Shown: one piece after another, positions 10,941 to 20,821 of the stretch
How positions within the stretch are numbered: the first letter of the stretch is position 1
Layout of the letters: every line of letters starts with the position of its first letter
Source of the DNA: an uncultured Verrucomicrobia subdivision 3 bacterium
Lineage (GTDB): Bacteria > Verrucomicrobiota > Verrucomicrobiia > Limisphaerales > UBA11358
Reading direction: 5' to 3'
Assembly (NCBI GenBank): GCA_903870815.1
Contig: CAIQEI010000095.1
Span: 1 to 32,677 of the forward strand
Length of the DNA: 32,677 nt
Translations under genes and position numbers: made by a program
Notes under the pieces: model-generated
Databases searched by the model: none
Told to the model about the DNA's origin: nothing
What the model saw: only the letters and a program-made list of their open reading frames with translations

Positions 10941-11705
10941 TCAATTCAATTTTCCCATCAGGCTTTTTGCGCGGCGCACCCACACGCGGTCGCGGCGGCG
11001 CTGGTAGGCGGGCGCGTGCGGGTCATCGCTCAACACGTCCTTGAGTTCGGCGCGGGCGGCGGCGGGCTGGTTTTCGGCGGCATAGAGTTCAGCGAGCTGG
11101 ACCTTGGCGCGCGGGTAGGAATGGTTTTTTACGATGTGCTGCCAATAGAGCAACGCGTTGCCGGACTCGCCGAGGGCAGCAACGGTCTCAGCGAGCGCCA
11201 TCATAGTATGACCGTAATCGTGTTCCGATTTTTCCGTCACGACCCCTTCGAGCAGCGGGCGGGCCTCGGCGGGCCGCTTCAGGCGCAGCAGGCATTGGCC
11301 CAGATGGGCGCGAGCGTCAATGTCGGCGGCATCGCGGGCAAGCGCGGCGCGGTAGCATTTTTCCGCCTCGGTGAATTTCCCCTTGTGAAAATAGACGTCG
11401 CCGAGCTGGAAGTGATGATAGGCGTTATCGAGGTGATGAATTTTGGCCTGCAACTCGCGAATGCGGGCACGGCTTTGCGCGCCAGGCAATTCAAAGCCGG
11501 TAGAGGCGGATTCGCGATAAACGGAGAAATAATACCAGCAGGCGCCGATCCCCGAACCGACGAAGATGAACAACGCCCAGAGCCATTCGCGTTGGCGCAA
11601 GGCATGCACCAGCATCCAGATCTGAAACACGGTGACCGCCAGCCAAAACGGATTGGTCAACAGAAAACTCAGGGTGCCAAAGCGGTTTAGCAGCGCGTTC
11701 AACAT
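10941..11705 (-). CDS. TPR-repeat protein with N-terminal membrane segments
   Basis: Protein of 254 residues from ATG 11705 (MLNALLNRFGTLSFLL). Two hydrophobic helices near the N-terminus (FWLAVTVFQIWMLVHAL and WLWALFIFVGSGIGACWYYF) resemble a PLDc_N-like membrane hairpin. A run of TPRs follows from about residue 90 (HHFQLGDVYFHKGKFTEAEKCYR, AHLGQCLLRLKRPAEARPLL, and further degenerate units to about 230). This points to a membrane-anchored scaffold, probably facing the cytoplasm; the partner is unknown. The start at 11705 leaves 112 bases to the divergent glycosyltransferase gene at 11818; a longer non-ATG extension would overlap it. No strong Shine-Dalgarno is visible. Confidence 0.8.
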   Translation of the reverse strand: MLNALLNRFGTLSFLLTNPFWLAVTVFQIWMLVHALRQREWLWALFIFVGSGIGACWYYFSVYRESASTGFELPGAQSRARIRELQAKIHHLDNAYHHFQLGDVYFHKGKFTEAEKCYRAALARDAADIDARAHLGQCLLRLKRPAEARPLLEGVVTEKSEHDYGHTMMALAETVAALGESGNALLYWQHIVKNHSYPRAKVQLAELYAAENQPAAARAELKDVLSDDPHAPAYQRRRDRVWVRRAKSLMGKLN

Positions 11706-11817
11706 TCTCGGGCAGAAGCTATGGCCAACGTTTGCCGCTGGCAATGAAACTTTTTCGGACGGCCAACTGCCGGCTTGTTTTCCGCGCGATTGCCGTTTAT
11801 TTAATGGCCGCAGCCGC

Positions 11818-12543
11818 ATGAACCCGACGCTCATCATCGTGCCGACCTACAACGAACGGGAAAATCTCCCGCGCATGGCGGCGAAGCTGTTGTCGCTGCC
11901 GGTCGCCGTGGACGTGCTGGTGGTGGACGACAATTCGCCCGACGGCACCGGGAAACTCGCCGACGACCTGGCGGCGAAGCATCCGCAAATCCACGTCCTG
12001 CACCGCTCGGAGAAAAACGGCCTGGGCCGCGCCTACATCGCCGGCTTCAAGTGGGCGCTGGAAAAAAGTTACGAGTTCGTCTTTGAAATGGATTGCGATT
12101 TCTCACATGACCCGGAGGCGATTCCATCGTTTCTCACGGCCGCCCAAAACACTGATCTGGTGCTGGGCTCGCGCTATTCCGGCGGCGTGCGCGTGGTTAA
12201 CTGGCCGTTGAAACGGCTCATCTTAAGCCGCAGCGCGGGCATTTACGTCTGGCTCATCACCGGCATGCCGTTCACCGACCCGACGGGCGGCTATAAATGT
12301 TTCCGGCGCCGCGCGCTCCAGGCCATCACGCTCGACGCCGTGCGCTCCAACGGCTACAGTTTCCAGATTGAAATGACGCACCGCCTTTGGCGGGACGGAT
12401 TCAACGTCACCGAAGTACCGATCACCTTCACCGAACGCGTCGAAGGAACTTCCAAACTGTCACGTGGCATCGTCACCGAGGCGTTCTGGATGGTCTGGTG
12501 GCTGTGGCTGCAAAACGGCTGCCGCCGCTGGCCGCGCAAATAA
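11818..12543 (+). CDS. Polyprenol-phosphate mannose synthase-like GT2 (DPM1 family)
   Basis: Cytoplasmic-face GT2 enzyme of 241 residues that probably moves a sugar from a nucleotide donor to polyprenyl phosphate. N-terminal PTYNERENLP, VVDDNSPDGTG, the metal-binding MDCDFSHDP (MDADLSH in canonical DPM1) and the acceptor-side GSRYSGG and DPTGGYKCF motifs are all present. It has no C-terminal membrane domain, as in short DPM1-type enzymes; a hydrophobic WMVWWLWLQ lies near the end. The ATG at 11818 begins directly with the beta-strand TLIIVPTYN. It heads a plus-strand run that includes a DUF2723 protein; such proteins may use polyprenol-linked sugars, so it could supply the donor. The identity of the sugar is not readable. 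Confidence 0.9.
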   Translation: MNPTLIIVPTYNERENLPRMAAKLLSLPVAVDVLVVDDNSPDGTGKLADDLAAKHPQIHVLHRSEKNGLGRAYIAGFKWALEKSYEFVFEMDCDFSHDPEAIPSFLTAAQNTDLVLGSRYSGGVRVVNWPLKRLILSRSAGIYVWLITGMPFTDPTGGYKCFRRRALQAITLDAVRSNGYSFQIEMTHRLWRDGFNVTEVPITFTERVEGTSKLSRGIVTEAFWMVWWLWLQNGCRRWPRK

Positions 12544-12579
12544 ACTTTCCGCAGCGGTTTAATTTCCTAAACTTCCGCT

Positions 12580-13713
12580 GTGTCTCTCAAACTTGGCGAC
12601 CTAATAACCCTGACCATACACGACCTCGCGTTCGGCGGCGAAGGCGTGGGGCGGATTGATGAATTTGTGGTGTTCGTGCCTTTCGTCATTCCCGGAGAAA
12701 CCGTCGAGGCGGAAATCACGGAGGTGAAAAAGAATTTCGCGCGGGCGAAACTGCTACGCGTCGTCACGCCGTCGCCGGAGCGCGTCACGCCGGAATGCCG
12801 TTATTTCGGCGGGTGCGGCGGCTGCCAGTATCAACATATTGATTATCCGGCGCAGTTACGGTTCAAACGGAAACAAATCGCGGATTTGTTCGAACGCATC
12901 GGTAAGATTTCGCCAGATAAAATCCAGACGCTGATTCCCTGCCCTTCACCCTATGGCTATCGCAACCGCATCATGATCCGCAGCCAGTGGAACGGCCCGG
13001 CGAAAAAGCTGGTCATCGGGTTCATCCGCGCGGACAACAATTTTGTGGAGGACATCGAGGAATGCAAAATCGCCGAGTCGGCGCTTAATGAACAGATCCG
13101 ACACGTCCGCGCCAACCCGCCGCCGAAGGGCGGCATCAAGGTCGTGCTACGCGTACAACCGGAGAACTGGGAGGTGCCGGAAAACTCCTTTTTCCAGAAC
13201 AATTTCTTCCTGCTGCCAAAACTCGTTGAGACGGTGCGCGCGTTTTTGCAAGCCGGCGGCGCGCGGCATCTGATTGACCTGTATTGTGGCGTCGGTTTCT
13301 TCGGGATTGAGGCGGCGAACGTGGTGGACTCGTTCGTCGGCGTGGAATACGACCAACTGGCCATCAAGGCGGCGCGGCAAAACGCCACGATACGGCAGAT
13401 TACGAACGGGGAGTTCATTGCCGCGAAGGTGGAGGAGGTATTGCCGGAGCTCCTGCAAAAGTTTTCGCCGGAGAAAACATCGGTGATTCTCGACCCGCCC
13501 CGCAAGGGCTGTCCGCCGGGCACCTTGGACTTGCTGCGGCAGACCCGGCCGGGGCAGGTGGTTTACGTTTCGTGCCATCCGGCGACGATGGCGCGGGATT
13601 TGAACATATTGTGCGCGGACGGTGTCTTTGAACTGTCACGCGTACAGCCCTTGGACATGTTTCCGCAAACGCAGCACGTTGAATGCGTGGCGGATTTGCG
13701 CCGCCGAAACTGA
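12580..13713 (+). CDS. TrmA/RlmD-family RNA (uracil-5-)-methyltransferase
   Basis: SAM-dependent methylation of a uracil in 23S rRNA or tRNA, in the cytoplasm. The protein has 377 residues from a GTG at 12580. An N-terminal TRAM domain (1-60) precedes a [4Fe-4S] site: Cys73, Cys79 and Cys82 (CRYFGGCGGC) and Cys162 (EECKIAES), nearly identical in position to E. coli RlmD. The SAM loop is DLYCGVGFFG. The nucleophile lies in YVSCHPATMARD (usually SCNP; here His replaces Asn) and the general base Glu in QTQHVECV. Which RNA position is modified cannot be told from sequence, so I give no gene symbol. It lies 36 bases after the GT2 gene, probably in one transcript but unrelated in function. Confidence 0.92.
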   Translation: MSLKLGDLITLTIHDLAFGGEGVGRIDEFVVFVPFVIPGETVEAEITEVKKNFARAKLLRVVTPSPERVTPECRYFGGCGGCQYQHIDYPAQLRFKRKQIADLFERIGKISPDKIQTLIPCPSPYGYRNRIMIRSQWNGPAKKLVIGFIRADNNFVEDIEECKIAESALNEQIRHVRANPPPKGGIKVVLRVQPENWEVPENSFFQNNFFLLPKLVETVRAFLQAGGARHLIDLYCGVGFFGIEAANVVDSFVGVEYDQLAIKAARQNATIRQITNGEFIAAKVEEVLPELLQKFSPEKTSVILDPPRKGCPPGTLDLLRQTRPGQVVYVSCHPATMARDLNILCADGVFELSRVQPLDMFPQTQHVECVADLRRRN

Positions 13714-13755
13714 ACTTGCCAACGCGTGGTGCTTGGATTCAAACTGAACAAACTG

Positions 13756-16701
13756 ATGCCAAAAGACAACCAGCCCGACCCGAGAAAAAAATTTGCACCA
13801 TGCCTATTGCCGTGGCTGCTGGGCGTGATGATGCTGCTGGTCTATGGGCTAACGCTAAACCACTGGGTAACGCTGGCGAACATCGTGCCGGTGGCGAAGG
13901 TGGCCGGTTACCTCTGGCAGCCGGAATTCTACAATCCACTGCTGTTCCTAGCCACCTGGCCGTTCCGCTGGCTGTCACCCGCAAAGATTCCGCTGGCCTT
14001 GAACGTTTTTTCCGCCGTCTGCGCGGCGGCAGCCCTTGGACTTTTGGCGCGTTCGGTGGCGTTGCTGCCGCATGACCGCACCGAGGCGGAACGGGTCCGC
14101 GAACGCAGCGACTTCGCGTTCCTCACGAGCCGGAGCGCCTGGTTTCCGCCGGTACTGGCGGTGGTAATGCTGGGCTTGGAATATGGCTACTGGCAGAACG
14201 CGACCAGTTTCACCGGCGAATCGTTGAATATCCTGCTCTTTGCGACCGTCATCTGGCTATTATTGGAATTTCGGCTGGATGAACGGCAGGGCCGGCTCTA
14301 TCTCGCGGCTTTGATTTACGGCGCGGGCTTGACGGAAAACTGGGCGCTGGTCGGATTCCTGCCGGTGTTCGTCATCGCAATCCTCTGGCTGCGCGGACTG
14401 GAATTTTTCAATGTCCGGTTTCTGGTCCGCATGACGTTGTGCGCACTGGCGGGCATGTGCTTCTTTCTGGTGCTCCCGATCGTCGGTAAGTTTTCTGGAA
14501 ATTATCCCGTGAGCTTATGGGAAATGCTCAAGCCGGCGTGGCGTCTGGACTGGCAGGTGGTCAAGGCCATTGGCATCGCCGACGTGCGGCACAACCTGAT
14601 CCTGATGTCGGTAACGACATTTTTGCCGCTGCTGGTCATGTCCATCCGCTGGAGCGCGAGCTTTGGCGATGCCAGCCGGATCGGCACTTCGATGGTGAGT
14701 TATCTGTTTCACCTTGTCCACGCGGTGATTTTCACGGTTTGCGTCTGGGTGATGTTTGACGCGCCGTTCAGTCCCGGCGAGTTGAGCCTGGGTTCACCCG
14801 CCCTGACGATGTATTACCTATCCGCGCTGGGCGTGGGTTATTATTGTGGCTATTACCTGCTCGTGTTCGGGAAAAATGCCATGCCAACCCGGAGGAATCC
14901 CCGGCCCCTGCCGGCCCTGCCCAAACGGTTTAATTCGTTATCACCGGTGATATATTTTGGGGTCTTCGCAGCGGCGGCACTGGCCGTCGGCGCACTCACT
15001 TATAAAAATTTTCCGCTCATCCGCTCCGTCAACGACGACACGCTCCTCAAATACGCGCAGTTGACGGAACAAAGCCTGCCGTCCGGCGGCGGGATTTTGT
15101 TGAGCGACGCCGAAGGCATCAGTTCCAGCCCGCAGACCCGGGCCCTGCTCATGAAGGCGGTACTGGCCCGCGATGGCCGCGACAAGCAATTTCTCGTCGT
15201 GGAAACCGATTCATTAAAGTGGGCACCCTACTTCCGTTTTCTCCACAAGCAATCCCCGCAAAAATGGCCGCAGGTTGTCGGCGAAAAGGAGATGGGCGGC
15301 ATCAGCCCAAATGGTATCCTCAGCATATTAAACCAGCTCTCCAAAAGTAACACCATCTGCTATCTCAACCCCAGCTTCGGCTACTATTTTGAACTGTTCT
15401 ATCTGGAACCGCACGGTTTGACCTACCAGCTCAAGCTACTGCCGGATGAAACGCTGATGCCGCCGTCCCTATCCATCAACCTGATAACCGAGAATCAAAA
15501 TTTCTGGAACGAATTTGCACAAACTGAACTCCCGCGCCTGCAAATGGCGCCGAAGCCCCGCGATCCCAACGCCATCCCCAAGAACTTTGCCGAATGGCTG
15601 CTCATGCACCTGCACGGCCAGTCGGATTTCAATCCCAACGTCCAGCTCGTCAACAATTTCTATTCCCGCTCCCTCGATTATTGGGGCGTCGAACTCCAGC
15701 GCGCCGGGCGGCTGCCCGCCGCCGCCGACTGTTTTACAAACGCGCAAAGCATCAATCCCGACAACATCACCGCGGCTATCAATCTCGAGTTCAACCACTC
15801 ACTCCAGGCCGGAATCACCACCACCATTGACCCGCAGCGCGTCACGCCCGACCAGTTCGGCAAATCACGCGACTGGAACGCGGTCATGAACGCCAACGGC
15901 CCGTTTGACGAGCCCAGCTTCATCTTCGCCAACAGCCTCCTGCTCGCCCAAGGCGGCCTGATGCGCCAGGCCATCGCGCCGTTCACCCGCGTCCGCCAGC
16001 TCGCACCGGACAATTTCCCCGTCCGCCTCTGGCTCGCGCAGCTTTACCTGTACAATCGGCTCCCCGATCGCGCGCTGGAAGCCCTGCATGATCCGATGAC
16101 CCAGCCGCACCGGTTTTCGCTGACCGAGAGCAACTCCGCCGAACTCAACCTGCTCGCTTCGGCCGGTTACTTTCAAAAAAACGAGCTGCCGCGCGGCGTG
16201 GAACTGCTGGAACGAGAAATCTCCCGCCACCCTGATGATGGCGCGCTCCTGACCATCGCCGCCCGAGCCTTTTTCATGGGCGGACTTTACACCAACGCTC
16301 TCCGGGTCATTGATCATCGCCTGACCCAGACGCCCAACGACCCGCAATGGCTCTACGGCCAAGGATTCGCCAACCTACAGATTGGTAATTACAGCCGGGC
16401 CATCACCGCGCTCACCCGCGTCATGGAAGTGACCACCAACGACCCCAACGCCCGTTTCAGCCGCGCCATTGCCTACCTCAAGAGCGACCAGTTGGATCTC
16501 GCCCGGGCGGACTACGCCGAACTGCAGACCATCTATACCAATTCAATCCAGATTGCCTATGGACTTGGCGAAATAGCCTGGCGTCAGCACAACACCAACG
16601 AAGCCGCACGGAATTATCAGCTTTACCTGGGTTACGCGCCGACCAACTCCGCTGAATCCAAAACCGTGCGGGATCGCCTGACACAGTTACGCGGACCATG
16701 A
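13756..16701 (+). CDS. DUF2723-like multi-pass membrane protein with C-terminal TPRs, lacking the acidic DSGE motif
   Basis: Membrane protein of 981 residues (ATG 13756; an in-frame GTG lies at 13726). The N-terminal 400 residues hold about ten hydrophobic segments arranged as in DUF2723 putative GT-C glycosyltransferases; YLAALIYGAGLTENW matches YLAMLIYGWIATIHQ of the paralogue at 20822. A soluble domain follows, then five or more TPRs over the last 330 residues (AIAPFTRVRQLAPDN, NALRVIDHRLTQTPNDPQWLYGQG, AITALTRVMEVTTNDPNARFSRA). The first loop, where the paralogue has LTLEDSGELCTG, reads VTLANIVPVAKVAG here, with no acidic residue. The protein may therefore be catalytically inactive or use another site. 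Its stop is four bases from the GT4 start, implying an operon. Substrate unknown. Confidence 0.82.
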   Translation: MPKDNQPDPRKKFAPCLLPWLLGVMMLLVYGLTLNHWVTLANIVPVAKVAGYLWQPEFYNPLLFLATWPFRWLSPAKIPLALNVFSAVCAAAALGLLARSVALLPHDRTEAERVRERSDFAFLTSRSAWFPPVLAVVMLGLEYGYWQNATSFTGESLNILLFATVIWLLLEFRLDERQGRLYLAALIYGAGLTENWALVGFLPVFVIAILWLRGLEFFNVRFLVRMTLCALAGMCFFLVLPIVGKFSGNYPVSLWEMLKPAWRLDWQVVKAIGIADVRHNLILMSVTTFLPLLVMSIRWSASFGDASRIGTSMVSYLFHLVHAVIFTVCVWVMFDAPFSPGELSLGSPALTMYYLSALGVGYYCGYYLLVFGKNAMPTRRNPRPLPALPKRFNSLSPVIYFGVFAAAALAVGALTYKNFPLIRSVNDDTLLKYAQLTEQSLPSGGGILLSDAEGISSSPQTRALLMKAVLARDGRDKQFLVVETDSLKWAPYFRFLHKQSPQKWPQVVGEKEMGGISPNGILSILNQLSKSNTICYLNPSFGYYFELFYLEPHGLTYQLKLLPDETLMPPSLSINLITENQNFWNEFAQTELPRLQMAPKPRDPNAIPKNFAEWLLMHLHGQSDFNPNVQLVNNFYSRSLDYWGVELQRAGRLPAAADCFTNAQSINPDNITAAINLEFNHSLQAGITTTIDPQRVTPDQFGKSRDWNAVMNANGPFDEPSFIFANSLLLAQGGLMRQAIAPFTRVRQLAPDNFPVRLWLAQLYLYNRLPDRALEALHDPMTQPHRFSLTESNSAELNLLASAGYFQKNELPRGVELLEREISRHPDDGALLTIAARAFFMGGLYTNALRVIDHRLTQTPNDPQWLYGQGFANLQIGNYSRAITALTRVMEVTTNDPNARFSRAIAYLKSDQLDLARADYAELQTIYTNSIQIAYGLGEIAWRQHNTNEAARNYQLYLGYAPTNSAESKTVRDRLTQLRGP

Positions 16702-16705
16702 CGCC

Positions 16706-17887
16706 ATGCGCGTCACGCACATCATCACCCGGCTGGTCATCGGCGGCGCTCAGGAAAACACCCTCGCCACCATCCGCGGACTGCGTGCGAAACCCGACAT
16801 CAAATTGAAACTAATTTCCGGCCCGACCCTCGGACCGGAAGGCTCACTCGAAAATGAGGCGGGGAAGATTTTCGGACGGTCATCCCCGGATTTCACCATC
16901 ATACCCGAACTCGTCCGCCCCGTTCACCCGCTGAACGATTTTCTCGCGCTCCTCCAGCTAAAAAAATTGCTCGGCGAACAAAAGCCCGACCTCGTCCACA
17001 CCCACAGCGGCAAGGCGGGAATCCTTGGTCGGCTCGCCGCCAAACGCGCCGGCGTTCCCGTCATCATCCATCACATCCACGGCCCATCGTTCGGCAATTT
17101 CCAAGGCGCTTCCGCCAATTTAATTTTCACGGCCGCTGAGCGGTACGCAGCGCGCGCCACCGACCATTTTTTCTGTTCCGCCGACGCAATGACAAAACGC
17201 TACCTCGCCGCCGGCATCGGCCAACCGGAACAGTTCACGCGCATTTTCAGCGGCTTCGACCTGGAGCCATTCCTGAACACGATCAACGACCGCTCGCTCC
17301 GCCAGCAGACCGGCCTTAATGAAACGCATTTCGTCATCGGCAAAATCGCCCGGATTTTCAAGCTCAAAGGCCATGCCGATTTGCTGGCGGCTTTTTCAAA
17401 AATTCTGCCGCAGATTCCACACGCCCGACTGCTGTTCGTCGGCGACGGCGCATTGCGCGGCGAAATCGAGCAGCGAGTCCGCGCGCTCGGCCTCACCGGC
17501 AAAGTCATCTTCACCGGCCTCGTACCGCCGGGTGAAGTAGCCCGCTACATCGGCATCATGGATTGCGTCGCCCATCTGTCGCACCGCGAAGCCCTTTCCC
17601 GCGCACTGCCGCAGGCGCTCGCCGCCGGCAAACCCGTCGTCGCCTATGACTTCGACGGCGCGAACGAAATCTGCGTGGAAAACGAAACTGGCTTTGTCGT
17701 CCGCACCGGCGACACCGCCGCCACCGCGCAACGCTTGACGCAACTCGCCCGCGATCGGGAACTCCGTGAAAAACTTGGCGCGTCCGGCCGGGCCTTCGTG
17801 AGGCAACAATTCTCGGTCGAAAAGATGGTGGACGACCAATACGCTGTTTACCGGAAACTGGCCGCCAAGCGCGGCCTTCACGTGTGA
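16706..17887 (+). CDS. GT4-family (GT-B fold) glycosyltransferase
   Basis: Cytoplasmic glycosyltransferase of 393 residues, likely extending a lipid-linked glycan. The N-terminal acceptor domain has IGGAQENTL, HTHSGKAGILGRLAAKRAG and IHHIHGPSF; the C-terminal donor domain has GKIARIFKLKGH, LLFVGDGALR, VIFTGLVPPGEV and the nucleotide-sugar ExxxxE region SHREALSRALPQALAAGKPVV followed by DFDGANEI. No signal peptide or membrane segment. The start at 16706 is four bases after the preceding stop, and the 3' end overlaps the next start in a GTGA, so translation of the three genes is probably coupled. The sugar transferred is unknown. Confidence 0.92.
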   Translation: MRVTHIITRLVIGGAQENTLATIRGLRAKPDIKLKLISGPTLGPEGSLENEAGKIFGRSSPDFTIIPELVRPVHPLNDFLALLQLKKLLGEQKPDLVHTHSGKAGILGRLAAKRAGVPVIIHHIHGPSFGNFQGASANLIFTAAERYAARATDHFFCSADAMTKRYLAAGIGQPEQFTRIFSGFDLEPFLNTINDRSLRQQTGLNETHFVIGKIARIFKLKGHADLLAAFSKILPQIPHARLLFVGDGALRGEIEQRVRALGLTGKVIFTGLVPPGEVARYIGIMDCVAHLSHREALSRALPQALAAGKPVVAYDFDGANEICVENETGFVVRTGDTAATAQRLTQLARDRELREKLGASGRAFVRQQFSVEKMVDDQYAVYRKLAAKRGLHV

Positions 17888-18861
17888 ATTTTCCCTTCAA
17901 CTTTTTCCTCGCCGCCTTTGCCGGTGCGTTCGCGACTTCCCTCGTCGCTTTGCCACTCTGGCGCCGATGGTGTCTGCGGGTGCATCTGGTGGACGAACCC
18001 GGCCATCGTAAAATCCATGATTCACCGGTTCCCCTGGCCGGCGGCTTGGCGGTGCTGACCGGCATTCTTCTGCCGCTGGCAACTGGCGCGGTTTTCCTGA
18101 AACTGGGTTTAATTAAAATTTCTGCCGCCAATGCCATTGTTCACGGCCTTGATCGCCGCGCGGTTGAACTGGCCGTGCTCGCGCTCGGAGCGATGGCCAT
18201 CACGCTGCTCGGCTGGCTTGACGACCGGCACGAATTGAAGGCGCTGCCGAAATTCATTGGCCAACTGCTGGTCGCCGTGGCCGTAGCGTCCGCGACCAAA
18301 CGCATCACCCTCTTCGTCCCCAGCGAGATTTTCAGCTACGCCGCCACGATCCTGTGGCTGCTCACCGTCATCAACGCCTTCAATTTCATAGACAATATGA
18401 ACGGCCTCTGCGCGGGGCTGGGCGCGCTCGGCGCCTTTTACTTCGCGATGATTGCCGCCGCCAAGGGCGAATACCTCGTGGCCATCACGGGTTTGCTCAT
18501 GTGCGGCGCGTTGGCCGGCTTTCTGCCGTGGAATTTCCCGAAAGCCCGCGCGTTTCTCGGCGACGCCGGCAGCCATCTTGTGGGCTACCTGCTCGCGGTG
18601 ATGGCGATACTTCCGCACTTTTACACCCGGCAGGAACCACATCGCCTGGCCGTGCTTGCGCCGCTGCTCGTGCTGGCGGTTCCGCTGATTGACCTGGCGC
18701 AAGTCAGTATTGCCCGCACGCTGAATAATAAACCGTTTTGGATCGGCGACACCAATCACCTGTCTCACCGGCTCACTCGCGCAGGCTTGAGCCAGACTCA
18801 GACGGTACTGGTTCTCTGGCTCGTTGCCGCAGTCGCAGGCGCGTTGGCTTGCCAGCTTTGA
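17884..18861 (+). CDS. WecA/MraY-family undecaprenyl-phosphate sugar-1-phosphate transferase
   Basis: Integral membrane enzyme of 325 residues that loads the first sugar phosphate onto undecaprenyl phosphate to start a lipid-linked glycan. About ten membrane helices are predicted by eye. Family motifs appear in order: DEPGHRKIHDSPVPLAGGLA, GWLDDRHELKALPKFIGQ with the metal-binding DD, NAFNFIDNMNGLCAGLGAL, and FLGDAGSHLVGY. The HLSHRL motif near residue 295 matches the cytoplasmic His loop of WecA-type enzymes. FIDNMNGL departs from the commoner NxxDGLDGLA. The start is a GTG overlapping the GT4 stop by four bases. The context of GT4 and DUF2723 genes favours a role in envelope glycan or glycoprotein assembly; peptidoglycan MraY is less likely. 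Confidence 0.92.
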   Translation: MNFPFNFFLAAFAGAFATSLVALPLWRRWCLRVHLVDEPGHRKIHDSPVPLAGGLAVLTGILLPLATGAVFLKLGLIKISAANAIVHGLDRRAVELAVLALGAMAITLLGWLDDRHELKALPKFIGQLLVAVAVASATKRITLFVPSEIFSYAATILWLLTVINAFNFIDNMNGLCAGLGALGAFYFAMIAAAKGEYLVAITGLLMCGALAGFLPWNFPKARAFLGDAGSHLVGYLLAVMAILPHFYTRQEPHRLAVLAPLLVLAVPLIDLAQVSIARTLNNKPFWIGDTNHLSHRLTRAGLSQTQTVLVLWLVAAVAGALACQL

Positions 18862-18939
18862 TGGCAACGCCTCTGCCCTACTCGTCATGCCCTGATTTCT
18901 TTTCGTGTCTTCCGTGGCTCGCGGGGTTAAATTTTCAGA

Positions 18940-19722
18940 GTGAAACTTCTTTTTATCGGCGACATCGTGGGCGAGCCGGGCCGCTCAGCCGTCCAGGCCA
19001 TTGTGCCGCGGCTCCGCGACGAGCATGCGCTGGATTTCGTCATCGCCAACGGCGAGAATGCAGCCGGCGGCAACGGCATCACGCCGCCGATCGCGGGCGA
19101 ACTTTTTTCCGCCGGCGTGGACGTGATCACCAGCGGCGACCATCTGTGGGATCAGAAAACCGTCGCCGATTTGCTTTACAGCGAGCCGCGCTTTCTGCGG
19201 CCGCTGAATTATCCGGCGGGCGTGCCGGGGCGCGGTGCGAATGTATATGAAGTCCGCAATCTGCCACCCATAGGCGTAATGAATGTGCAGGGCCGCGTGT
19301 TCATGCAACCGATGGAAAATCCGTTCACCACCGCCGAGACCGAGGTGAACCGGCTGCGCGAGCAGACCAAAATCATCTTCGTGGATTTCCACGGCGAGGC
19401 GACGTCGGAAAAAATCGCATTCGGCCGGTTTCTTGACGGGCGCGTGAGCGCCGTGGTGGGCACGCACACACATGTGCAGACGGCCGATGAACAAATTCTA
19501 CCCCTCGGCACGGCCTATCTGAGCGATGCCGGTTTCACCGGACCGCAGGACGGCTGTCTGGGCCGGGAAATCGAGCCCGTGCTGAAGAAATTTCTGACGG
19601 GCATGCCGCAGCGGTTTGATGTGGCTCGCAACCGGGTGCGCCTGCTGGGTGCGCTCATACGCATCGACGATGCCACCGGCAAGGCAGTGAGCATCCAGCG
19701 GGTGAATGAGATGGCGGGTTAG
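18940..19722 (+). CDS. YmdB-type metallophosphoesterase (TIGR00282 family)
   Basis: Cytoplasmic dinuclear-metal phosphodiesterase of 260 residues; Bacillus YmdB acts on 2',3'-cyclic nucleotides. Visible motifs: GDIVGEPGR (first metal ligand Asp8), ANGENAAGGNGIT, SGDHLWDQ, VDFHGEATSEK and GTHTHVQTADEQILP. In YmdB and DR1281 the third motif is GNH, where Asn is a metal ligand; here it is GDH. Length and all other ligands agree with the family. Start is the GTG at 18940 (MKLLFIGDIVG), 78 bases after the WecA-like gene. It is the last gene of the plus-strand run and converges on the GT2 gene at 19918. Confidence 0.9.
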   Translation: MKLLFIGDIVGEPGRSAVQAIVPRLRDEHALDFVIANGENAAGGNGITPPIAGELFSAGVDVITSGDHLWDQKTVADLLYSEPRFLRPLNYPAGVPGRGANVYEVRNLPPIGVMNVQGRVFMQPMENPFTTAETEVNRLREQTKIIFVDFHGEATSEKIAFGRFLDGRVSAVVGTHTHVQTADEQILPLGTAYLSDAGFTGPQDGCLGREIEPVLKKFLTGMPQRFDVARNRVRLLGALIRIDDATGKAVSIQRVNEMAG

Positions 19723-19917
19723 CTAGCGATGCTGACCGATGAAACACAGATTTAAATTCCACTCGCAAGCAATCTGGAATTTTTTTTGGTCGGACGCGTC
19801 TTATTTCCAGGCCGATGGGGGGGTCCGCAAAGACGTTAAACCTCACTCCAAAAGCGTCCAAAAAATGGCCAGAGGGAAGCCCTGCACCGCGCAAATGCGC
19901 CGGCTGAACCGGCCCGG

Positions 19918-20664
<747 letters not shown>

Positions 20665-20821
20665 TTGCGCGGGATGCTGCCGGAAGCGGGGCGGCGGGTG
20701 AAGCGAAAAATGCAGATTGAACGCGCGGCGGGCGGGCGGAGTCTATTTTTCAATGCCGTTTTTAATGGACAAATCAGGGATTTAGCCCTCAACTATCCGG
20801 CCTCAAAAGATTTTACAACGC

